Below are positions 30,972 to 40,461 of a stretch of 40,461 nt of DNA, one piece after another (position 1 is the first letter of the stretch; each line of letters starts with the position of its first letter). The DNA is taken from assembly GCA_032433595.1 (NCBI GenBank), contig JASWJB010000358.1, forward strand, positions 1 through 40,461. Reading direction: 5' to 3'. The position numbers and the translations under genes were made by a program. This stretch comes from Conoideocrella luteorostrata (Eukaryota; Ascomycota; Sordariomycetes; Hypocreales; Clavicipitaceae). Below the pieces are notes generated by a model. That model was given only the letters and a program-made list of their open reading frames with translations, did no database searches and had not been told where the DNA came from.

Positions 30972-31524
30972 TGATGCTATATACCCTTATGCATTGGATT
31001 GTTTTAGTTGGTTTGTTCTTTTGGAAGCACGGCCGAAATTGGATATTGCATATGCATAGCACGTGGTGTTTTGAGTAACTGGGATTTGGACACTCCGATG
31101 AATGGAAAAAAAATTATACCCGATCGAGCGGCTTTTCCCATTACAAGTGTTTGGATGTTAATTAACTAATATAAATACCAATGTAGGCTTGGTACACGGA
31201 TGTTGAGTACGTGTATCCCAAGTCTCACCCCAGGTGACCAACCATGTCGTCTTACGTATGAATCAGAGGAGCAGGCCGCTCTTTGTTAAAGTCTGCCATG
31301 ACGATTGCTGAGTGCCCGTGTGTGCATCTACTTGGAGTTACAGTTACAGTTAGTGAAATGAACATTGGTTATTTGATACTATACATTTAGACGGTTGGAG
31401 ACGGTCGGTCCCAAATCGCAGTAAGAAATATCGCACGAGACAGACAATTCACCGTCGCAGCCTGCCTAGAGCAGCAATGTACAATACTTGCATGGTGTAG
31501 ATATGGACTCCGTAAGTCGCTCTG

Positions 31525-31540
31525 TACGGAGTACTCCGTA
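31525..31540. repeat. Perfect 16-bp palindrome TACGGAGTACTCCGTA
   Basis: Identical to the palindrome at 21882-21897, but here in the gene-free region downstream of separase. Confidence 0.9.
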
Positions 31541-31981
31541 ATTAGTTAGCCCTTTCTTGCATTTGGAAAGAGACATGCTTGGCGAAGATCAGAGGGTAAA
31601 TGAAGAATTTGGTACCGAGCGCTCCGTAGGGATTACGGATTATGGATTGCAGATTGCAGATTAGGAGTAGTTAGTTACCCCGTAGGCAGGGCGCATTTAT
31701 TTCCCGACATGTAACTTGATCATTTCGGCTCGTCTGAGAATGTTTTCTGGTCTCTCACGCAAGCGAGAGACCAAGCCCCAGCTTCATCAAACAGATGACC
31801 TTGGTTAAGACATTGAAGTGTGTAGTCGGGCGCTAGAGAAGCGAAGCGGGTTCCGGACACGAGGAACATTCAAAACAAGGACTGCGCCTGTTTGTACGGA
31901 GTACGCGAGGCAAGTTGGTCTAGATTCTGTAGCATCACCAGTCAATCCCTTTCTGCATTACAAGCTGGTTTGCCTCCCACT

Positions 31982-32012
31982 CACACGCACGCACACACAC
32001 ACACACACACAA
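31982..32012. repeat. (CA)n microsatellite
   Basis: A CA dinucleotide run with two CG interruptions at its left end; about 15 units. Confidence 0.9.
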
Positions 32013-32071
32013 CAGATTTGTCCCTGCGCATACCCTGTCGCCTGTGCTTCTATTCGTCATTCTTACAGCGC

Positions 32072-32089
32072 CTCCGTAGGACTACGGAG
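32072..32089. repeat. Inverted repeat CTCCGTAG-GA-CTACGGAG
   Basis: Two facing copies of CTACGGAG with a 2-nt centre, a variant spacing of the TACGGAGTA palindrome family. Confidence 0.85.
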
Positions 32090-33313
32090 TGCAGAGAGCG
32101 AGCCGCTCCCTACGAAGTACAAGTTGGCGTTTTGCAAAAGAGGCAGAGACTAGTTAATCTGTAGCGTTGCAGTGTCTCAGCCATCGGCCAACGTTAGGCA
32201 CAGTACTGACGCAAAAGAGGCGCAGATGAGAGACGTTTGTCTTGCATTGCGGAGTACAGCCGCGGGACCAGGTCATCTACACAGCCCCGCCCATGTGTTG
32301 AAGAATGAATGAGTGGCGGTCGGACGAGATGCGCTGCCCGAGTTCAATTTCATCATCGTCGGTGGAGCTGGTCGCCGATGGGAGGGGACCGAAGGGAAGG
32401 AAACAAAAACAAATGGCCGATGGAAACAAACGCCACAATTGGCAGCCGGCGAACAGCCGCACAGTAGGTAGTGTACGCCGAAAGCATGGTAAGTATTATT
32501 GTAAAGTTCACATTTCGGGCCGTGAGTCTTCAAGGCGCATGTGCTCGACTACAGTGAACCCCCGGCCGTGCTGGCACATTGATAGCCTTGCCTCCCGTCC
32601 GTCCAACACGCGGAGCCGAATGAGAGCATAAGCCCAAGGTAAGGGGTAGGGCTGGGATAGTCAGTATCATGGGCAGGATGGCGAACTAGCTAGTCAACTA
32701 GTTGCATGATTAGTCTTAAGGGCTCCATATTGGATGATGAAACTAGTATACTTTCAGTAAGCAAAGGTCGCCGATAGGAGAGCCTGGACCTAATCAAGCT
32801 ACAGTAAGAGAGCAAACCTAGTATGTGTGGTAGAGTGGTAAACCGACTAAGCAAAAACGCTAGACCACCAGAAGCTGTTGAACCTAGACCACAGGCACGC
32901 TGGAAAGAAGCAGGGTGACAGATAGACAGACAGGTAAGGCGGCAAACGAATCACTCGGGAAGGGACTTAGCTACCATATCCTTCTTATGCTTATTATCGA
33001 TGATGTTAAATGTTCTCTTCCACCAGGATATGTATGTCTTGATTCGAGACAAAGGCGCGAAACGGGGGCAAAGAGCAAGTAGTGTCATACCGTACTCCGT
33101 GCTCCCTTATGCGGCGGGCATTATATAGCTCGGGAGTACGGAATACCAACTATACCAGTCGACATGAGAATAAGGTGCCAATTTGTATACAATATTGAAC
33201 GTTTTCGACCACGCGGAATACAGGCGGCCGTAACGTGTGTTGATATTTGAGGCAAAAGCATGGGTAAATGGAAAGTGAGACATGTCGACCCCTTACAATC
33301 AAAAGGTGTTTGT

Positions 33314-33327
33314 TACGGAGTACTCCG
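33314..33327. repeat. Palindromic TACGGAGTACTCCG motif
   Basis: The core CGGAGTACTCCG (33316-33327) is a perfect 12-bp palindrome. The outer right arm differs (CGCA instead of CGTA). Confidence 0.85.
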
Positions 33328-33632
33328 CAGTTGCTATCTAAAATGCGATGCTTAGATGCCAACCGTTCCACGCGACGATGCAGGGCCAAAAGGTTATCAG
33401 GACAGGACTCATCTCAGGCTAAATCAGCCGGGGGGGGGGACAGAGAAGCATCGTGATGTGCACATGGTTTGGACCTTGCCGGTTTGGTAGGCGGCCGCGG
33501 ATGGATGAAGCAGGAGTGTCAAGCTGTTTGAGACCTGACCTACGGATGCCATGAATGACGAGATGACGAAGAAGAAAAAGAAAAAGAAAAGTCAGTCGAC
33601 ATGCAGATGGTGGTAGAGTCGAGTCAAAAGAC

Positions 33633-33677
33633 GGTTGAATGGTTGGATGGTTGGCTGGATGGATGGATGGACGGAGG
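33633..33677. repeat. Imperfect (TGGA/TGGT)n repeat
   Basis: Tandem GGTT/GGAT tetranucleotide units ending in four clean GGAT units. A purine tract (GAAGAAGAAAAAG) lies about 60 nt to the left. Confidence 0.8.
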
Positions 33678-33788
33678 AGGATTAGGGGAGCGGCAAGGGT
33701 GTGGTGCAAAAGTGGTGGTGCAGAAGTGAGTAGTACAAAGTAGGAGTGGAGTGAAGTGGGGTTCATATCAATGGAGGGCAACTTCAAG

Positions 33789-33804
33789 TACGGAGTACTC
33801 TGTA
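33789..33804. repeat. Near-palindrome TACGGAGTACTCTGTA
   Basis: One mismatch from the 16-bp palindrome at 21882 and 31525; the change is C to T. Confidence 0.85.
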
Positions 33805-35854
33805 CTGGACGAAAATGACGACTGGTCTGTGCGTCCACCCGGATGAGAGCCTGCTCGGAGCCGGGCCTCGCTACCATTGGCCCCTCCGGTGGAGAACAAG
33901 CGGCACTTTGAAGAAACTGAGGGGCTTACGAGGCAAGAGGGAGGTGAGGGAGGCGAGGAGGCTCATTGGAGGGAACGGGGAGAACCATGCTTGTTTGTTT
34001 CGAAATATCGACGCCGCATGTTTCTGGCAACCATGATACAGTCTTGGAAATGAACCAAGGTTATTCGTTTATTTTGGAGGCATTGGAAGACAACAAACGG
34101 AATGAGAGATACCGTCGTGAATGTGGGCTGTGCTCCGGCTCCCTAATATACCTGTCAGTAAGAGCTGTGGATTTGCGTCCTGGATCCAGCTCAGGGCTAG
34201 TTATGCTATCTCGCTCATTCAACTTTTCCCAGATAACCAATCGGCTACGTAATGTAATATATATATATTCATATTAATGCTCCATGCTCCGCACCTCATA
34301 TGCCATACCCATATCCGGGGTGGGCCAATCGCTGCCGTGTTTCATGGACGCTTGGGTTTACAATATGTCTACGTCCAGGATCAAGGTATCCTCGTAATGG
34401 AAATTTGGCCATACCGATACTGTCTTGAACGTGTCCTGACATGCTCTTCTAGAAAGCGAAGAAGCGCCCCAACCCGCAGAGCACTCAAACTAGAGCATAG
34501 AAAGTGTTAGAATGGCGGGACAACCTCACATCCAAAGTTGGTATCCGCGTGTCGTTCGTGGTGCGGAGTATTGTAAGGAGTGCGGAGTGGCAGTATTGTA
34601 TTGTTCTCCGTGCATCAGGCATGCAACTTACTACTGCGGATGTCGGTGTGATAGACTTGACAATCCTGGCAGCCTGGCCACCAGCCTGGTTGCTCAGTGT
34701 GAGGGACAAGCGTCCTCTGTACGAATCAGACGATGCGTAGAGCTGCAACGGTTGACGTTTATACGCACCTATATGCAAAGTCGCCGTGCATACGGAGTAC
34801 AATGAGACCCCTCTCTCATGTAAGTGGCGTTGTGAGTGTGTAAAAGTGAAGAGCCAGCTCTGCCACATCTAACGTCCATGAATCGTGCCACCCCAAGTTC
34901 TCCAAGGTTCTGCATTCAGCATTTGACTCTTATCTTATGGAGGGTTTGCACCGCATCGGTTTGATCAAGGGACCGTGTGACCTCGGTGCACGAGCTCCCC
35001 AGCTGTCTTTGCGTAATAAGTATGTCACGGCCCAATCATATTTCCAAGCCCACAGACAGAATACATTCACAAGGATATTGCGTCGAACTGCCCCTGTACA
35101 TGGTGGTGACTTGAATGTCATTTTACAATCGTGTACGTGCGCAGGTATTTTCTGAGGCCAGCCTGATCGCATGCAGAGATTGTCTGCCCTCGTATGGGCC
35201 GCCAGTGGATCAGCCTCTGCGTGCTCTGCAAAGAAACGGAAAGGCAGCACAGACCAGAGTTGGAGGCCGAGCCGTGCATGAGCACACTCACTCTGTACGG
35301 TACGGAGTAACTACAGTATTGCATGTCAGAGAGCAAAGTGGCACTTTAAGCGCCATGCCTTCCAGCTCCACATTGCTATGACAGGCACTATTGTACCTTA
35401 GCACCGAGTAGTTCGTTACCAACAACATCACCGCTGGACACCAGTCAGTTCTTGCAGTGGTCTACAACATGTCAATTGAGGGGTAAGAACATTGTGGTGT
35501 GCCTAGAGTGCAGAAGTTATCTTTCCCTCCATGAGGCAGTGCCCATGCAAACGACTTGTCAAGTATCACGTTCCAATCAGGGCACAGATTAAGACTGTAC
35601 TGACACAGCATGCTGACATCTCTCCCTGCATCGCGGATTGACTGCGCGTATGCGCACGTGGGTTAAGGCAGATGCACATACAGTGGCGTAGTACCATGTT
35701 CCTTGTAAGTATTATCCTCATGTTCTTGCCGGGATGGACGCATGGCCAATTTTTTTTTTTTGTTTGTGTGATGTTCGAGTCATTGTAGGCTATCTGAGTA
35801 CATGCAGGCGGGTCTACTCCGCACTCCCGTTATGTGAATACTAGTGAGTTTAGG

Positions 35855-35870
35855 TACGGAGTACGGAGTA
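35855..35870. repeat. Tandem TACGGAG-TACGGAGTA
   Basis: Two head-to-tail copies of the TACGGAG unit. Similar partial doubles occur at 35295-35310 and 36160-36177. Confidence 0.85.
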
Positions 35871-38800
35871 GCACCCTAGAGTTTGCGCTCAGAATTGGAT
35901 CATCGCCAAGGAGATCCAGGCATGCAAAAAACGGTTTTCACTGCGCATAATCAACCGCAGCTCCTCATAGTGGCATAAGTGCGGCCGACAAACAGGCCTA
36001 CTTTCCGCAACGGGCATCGGACACCTCCTCGTGCGCTAAAAGCTGCACTGTATGGTACCGTGCTGGTTAACTGGGGTGGTGGTGATGGCTGGTATTTGGG
36101 TAGGGTTACTTGCAGGGACTGGCACTCTGCTTCCGCTGCCAGAGGGTGGGACGGTTCGAGTACGGAGTATGGAGTAGGAGGTGACACTCTGCGCGCTCAC
36201 TGGTCCTTTGTGTTGATTTAGGATGGTAGGGGTCGGCGGCCGATGTGACGCATGTGCGTTGGGCACACTGTCAGAACCTAGTTGCTCCGTGACAGGGCCA
36301 AAAAGGATGGAGGAGCTGTAAAGTACTTCGTATGATCTACGGAGTATTGTCACGGTATTAAGCCTTGGCACATATGGAAAAGCGAATGTGTATTTTTGAA
36401 GCCAAGGTTTGCGAGTTTGTGGGTGTATAGCAGCTTAGCAGACTTGTTTGAGGGGCAAATTGGCATCCGGTGGGAATGGAAATAAAACATGCCTGAGAAA
36501 AATATTTATTGATCCAACAAATTGTGGCAGGGAGCCATTGTATGCAACCAGATTTTATGATCTGGAGTTGCCTTCCATAAACAGCCTCAGCGTTAACGTT
36601 TGTTTGGTGCGTTGTGTTGATCCGTCGCTTGCTACTTAGATGCTGACAAGCGTCAGGTGTGTTGGACCGTGTAAGTATGAAAATGATGGAAAGAATCGTT
36701 GCTTTCGGGCCATATTCGTCTTCTTCTCAGTCGAACTTGTCCCTTACCAGGTACAGACACGTGGTTGGTGGCGCTTGACAGTGCAGCGAGAATCCCGATA
36801 TGCCAGAGCGCAGTAATCAAGTTGAACTGACACCTCTATGGATGCATAGAGTCAGTCAAATATGGAGCATAAATTCAATGCCAGAAACAAGATGTGATAG
36901 TATACCATAAAAGTTATCTTGGTTTCGGACGCGAATGTGTGCTGGCTCAAGACAAGATCCCTCATAATTACCCTGCCACAAGAGTTCTCTCGGCGCAGAA
37001 GGACGGCGAAATGGGCATCCACCCGGGCGGCAGGGCGGGTCGCCAGGTTCTGGACCCTACACCCCTTGCACTACGGGCCAGTTCCGTCGAACCGTTGGAG
37101 TGCCGTGCTCTTCCAGTTCTCTTATGGATCTGGTTTATGTCCTCCACAAGCAGTCCGTATAATTGACACCAATGACCAATAAGCCAATTATTTGGAGAAG
37201 ATGTGACTTCTTATGACTGATTCTTGTTTGTAGATGCCAAAGAACGCTGGTAGAATATTGTGCGGCTGTCGAATGTAGAGCTAGCTCTCCTCAGATTTGT
37301 TTACGAAGCTATGTTTCGGGCGGATTGTAAGCGACGAAGTGATTGTTAATGCTGATGGCTTACGCGTAGCACACAAGTATCATTCACCTAAATAATGATT
37401 AGAACACTCGAACATTAACCAGTTACGACAGCACACACCCATATACCACCATAGCACGAATGGCATGTGCAGCTGGGCCGAGTTGTCCCAAAAAAAAGGC
37501 CTATACGTAGAGGTCAACTGCCAGTATTGCCACGATCTGCATTCCCATGTCGGGACGTGATCTTTCGATGGAACAGACTGGGCCGATTGAGGTTCGCGGT
37601 TTGTCTCTACACTCATTACAATTCTGAAACGCTCAATGGAGCGAGGTCGACGAGCCAGACTTAAGCAGCTGCCTCAGGCTATCCTCATTGCTCGGCATCG
37701 ATGATCTTACAAGGCAGGAGCATCTGGCGTTAGTCGTTGCGTTGTGTTTGCGTTGCCTTTCATTTCCTAGACGAACGTCCAACTTGCAGGTCAAAAACTA
37801 CTCTTCTCACTTTTGATCATGCAATGCAAACCTCCGTGCTGATCAAAGTTCCGAATGCCTCTCAAGGTTCAAGTGCGGGATCAACCATGATTCCCTACGG
37901 ATGGCACATGCAACGTGGTTGGTGCAACTAGCTAGTTAATCTCGTCGGAACTTGCCACAAGTACCACCAGCAGCGCTAAAATGGTCGTAAAACCCACTCT
38001 TCTTCGGATCTCCCACCATTTTGGTGTTTGTGTCTCGTCTCGTTACTCCGCATATAGTCCCGAATTCAAATACGTTGGCATACAGTGGGAGGCAATAAGT
38101 TTTTGCATCCCTTCGGGTTTCGTCGACGCCGCCGTCACTACTCTATAGAACAACGAAAATAAATGGCTTGATACTTTGTGCATCGGCCTTCGGCTGCTGG
38201 GACTGTTTCTACTCAGTAGGGCATCAGGTGAATCAAAGTCTGAAGAATTCTATCATTAACTGCGTGTCAGACTTTCTTAGCTGCTTAGCGTGTTCGCGCG
38301 GTACCAACAGCCATGCAAAAACTTAATGCCTCATATGTAGTCTTCAGCACCAAACCCAAACAAATGCCTTGCCCAGAGCAGGAGGCGGAATGGCAGTCAC
38401 AGTAATTTCCATTGCTTCTGCTTCTCTGATATGCAGATACATCATTTGACTAAGGGACTGTTTGGACGTATGGAGTACACGCATCACCACTAGCAATCGT
38501 AGTGATGAGGTAGATACTCCGTAAAGGACATGTCTACATGGGTCTGAAGGACGAACATGGCGCCACGAGTTGGATGCTTTGAATGGTCTTCAATACATAG
38601 TGCGTATTGATATGGTACCTCCGCCCGCCAGTGTTGTCAGGCTTCCTCGTCGCCGCTTCACGTCGCCATCAAATGCATACTAGTCCATCCTCGTCTCCTG
38701 TCTGTGCGCACAATGCCCCAACCCTTGGTCAAGACATGGATGATATTGATGTGATGGTGTGATAGGCCTCTAGATTGGTCGGTTCCAGCCGCCATTGTCG

Positions 38801-38910
38801 TCTGGTTGGTCGGTCACCAATTGCGATGGACGCGGTGTCCCTCAATGTCATTGAAGTTCGACTCTCTGATACAGCGATTCATGACCTTCTTTGCAGCATG
38901 AATACTGTCT

Positions 38911-38985
38911 CCCCCGCTCCTCCCCTCCCCCCCAAAAAAAGAAAAGAAAAGAAAAGAAAAGAAAAGGAAAAGGATAAGGAAAAGC
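38911..38985. repeat. C-rich run followed by (GAAAA)n microsatellite
   Basis: A pyrimidine run of mostly C leads directly into six or more GAAAA units, then diverged GGAAAA units. Confidence 0.9.
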
Positions 38986-39257
38986 AACTCAATCTTCGGA
39001 CACCCCCCTGTGAACTCGTTCTACTGCATTTATTATTATGTTCTAATAGTGAGAAATGGATATCTCTTCGAGTAACACGACACCCTCACGATCCACAACC
39101 CTCCATCGCGTCGTGCCTCTGTTATTAATCCCGAGCCGTTGGGTTGCAATCTGGGTACAGCCCTGTATTCACCAGCATTAGTTACCTCGTCAGATTGAGA
39201 CAATTGGGGCACTGACAATGCTTTCCACGTTGTGGCAGAAGCCATCTTCTTAGTCAA

Positions 39258-39310
39258 GATCACTAACGGATCACTAACAGATCACTAACAGATCACTAAC
39301 GGATCACTGG
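39258..39310. repeat. 11-nt tandem repeat, about five units
   Basis: The unit GATCACTAACR is repeated with only an A/G change at the last base; the fifth copy breaks off as GATCACTGG. No function is evident. Confidence 0.9.
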
Positions 39311-40065
39311 ATGCATTGAATCCAATCAGTGTTTGCAAAGTCACAAATGCAAGGCAAATATTAACTGAGTTTCAAGCCCCGTGGACGGCCGAGTGCGTTG
39401 CAGCCTGGCTTCTTATAGTACCACTATTTCCTTTTGCGCCGTGGTCTTGTCAAACGAGGTCAAGTGTGGCTAGCTCAGATATTGCCGCTGCAGCGGTGAT
39501 GATATGATTTGTTCCCTCGAGGCTGCATCCACGGCACTCAGTGTGGCATGAAAGGCTGCCACCCCTGCCACTCGCACTGACAATAACGTTTGGTTGTTGG
39601 TTGGCTTTTAGGAACGGGCGACGGCTGTCAGATTTCCGCGCCTTCAAAGCTGGGGCTCTTAGTTCCACTTGCATGGGAACTAGGGATGCCAGGAGACCAG
39701 AAGAGAGTTCCCAGAGCAGATAGCGTCTGCCCATGCCACAGTTAGAATTCTAAAGAGTCTCGCTTGCCCTGTTCTCGTCATCTATAGATGGTGTACAGAC
39801 GGGCAGACTAAGTACAGAGCAATATTTCGTCCCGATATACGGAGGACTTGCAAAAGTGTAAAAGAGACAAGAGCCCCTACCTTGTTCTCTCCTGTTGGAG
39901 ACAACTTGGAGGCGTGCCAGATTCCATGCCGTGTGGATACAAGCATTGCGGCCGTAGCTGGCCAGGATCGTCGATGCTCCGTAACCGTAAACAGGGTGCA
40001 ATTGCGGACGCCAGTCTGAATGGGCTGCAGCGCCGCCCAAAATACAAATACAAATACTCTACTCC

Positions 40066-40089
40066 GTACTCCGTACTAGGACGGAGTAC
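40066..40089. repeat. Hairpin GTACTCCGT-ACTAGG-ACGGAGTAC
   Basis: A perfect 9-bp stem built from two facing TACGGAGTA-type motifs with a 6-nt loop. A third copy (TACTCCGTA) overlaps on the left at about 40060-40068. Confidence 0.85.
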
Positions 40090-40329
40090 AATATGGCTAC
40101 ATGCAGAGCCTCCAGACACAGACCTCTCGGTCTCTGCACAGTGGTGAGTAATAGCGGCTTACTTGCAAGTCTCGTCCCCTCTGCTAAACAAGGCTTGTTG
40201 GGTGCCTCCGCATCAATCAGCATTGAGGTGTAGCATCCTCCGTATCTTCCGGATAGTAGCATCGTGCTGAAGCAACTCCAGTTACCTCTGGCCAGGGCTG
40301 GCCTCATCCCCGTTTGCTGCCATGGAGTC

Positions 40330-40377
40330 CCCACCATCTCCCACCCCCCTCCCCCCCTCCCCCCCCTCCTCCTCCCT
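40330..40377 (+). promoter_or_regulatory. Long pyrimidine tract, possible promoter of a gene beyond the right edge
   Basis: About 48 nt of almost pure C and T on the plus strand. CT-rich tracts often lie just upstream of transcription starts of fungal genes. A plus-strand gene may begin right of the window, but nothing inside confirms this. Confidence 0.3.
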
Positions 40378-40461
40378 GGACGATTGTAGCGGAGGGTGAG
40401 CGGGCTGCGCGCCCCGGACCTGACTCCTGATGCCACCCTAGTTGTTCATTAAGTTTCAAAA

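Larger units (their letters stand above)
30972..40461. other. 9.5-kb region with no convincing gene
   Basis: After the separase stop the longest open frames on either strand are about 75-127 codons, overlap each other in antisense and match no family I know. Examples are 32305-32631 (+), 33419-33877 (-), 34485-34868 (-), 36036-36371 (-), 38775-39128 (+) and 40059-40436 (-). The base composition is mixed, not AT-rich as in RIP-degraded blocks. It contains about twenty TACGGAGTA-type motifs, four simple repeats and a pyrimidine tract at the right end. It could be a long regulatory region, a home of non-coding RNAs, or an eroded segment. Confidence 0.55.

Noticed and set aside
32820..32890. tRNA-like sequence (GGTAGAGTGGTAAACC)
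   Set aside because: There is no acceptor pairing, no anticodon stem and no GGTTCRANYCC box. It does not fold as a tRNA.
34512..34805. 97-codon cysteine-rich plus-strand frame
   Set aside because: It has no signal peptide, overlaps several other frames and carries several copies of the GGAGTA/GGAGTG motif family. It is probably non-coding.
38775..39128. 117-codon plus-strand frame with a Lys-rich middle
   Set aside because: The Lys-rich stretch is simply the translated GAAAA microsatellite.

Overview
The window is nuclear DNA of a filamentous ascomycete, most likely a Sordariomycete and possibly Hypocreales, although the exact order is inference. The support is short introns of 46-76 nt with GT..AG ends and CTAAC-like branch sites, Zn2Cys6 and fungal-only transcription-factor families, an HsbA-type secreted protein, a HET-protein remnant, a DUF5321-like mitochondrial protein and a fungal separase. 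I see no rRNA, tRNA or CRISPR, and no bacterial or viral genes.

Layout. From 0.1 to 14 kb lies an accessory-looking segment of hydrolases and regulators: an epoxide hydrolase (-), a six-exon Zn2Cys6 activator (-), a small cysteine-containing ORF that has no start codon (-), a secreted type-B carboxylesterase/lipase (-), a secreted tannase/feruloyl esterase (+), and a fungal transcription-factor-domain protein without a zinc cluster (-). From 14 to 21 kb the sequence is gene-poor. It holds three diverged copies of a ~200 bp dispersed repeat (one of them just before this segment, at 11.5 kb), a decapitated HET-type fragment (+) and a three-exon conserved hypothetical gene (-). From 21 to 31 kb lies a compact housekeeping block: HsbA-like protein (+), SIRT4-like sirtuin (+), DUF5321-like mitochondrial membrane protein (-) and separase (+, 2109 aa). 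From 31 to 40.5 kb I find no convincing gene. This segment is dense in copies of the short palindrome TACGGAGTA/TACTCCGTA, with several microsatellites and a final pyrimidine-rich tract that may be the promoter of a gene beyond the edge.

How the genes may work together. The two secreted esterases and the epoxide hydrolase could attack plant esters, phenolics or lipids under one or both nearby regulators. That link rests only on proximity. The sirtuin, DUF5321 and separase genes are unrelated housekeeping neighbours. Exon joins were worked out by hand from reading frame and splice-site consensus. No transcript or database evidence was available.
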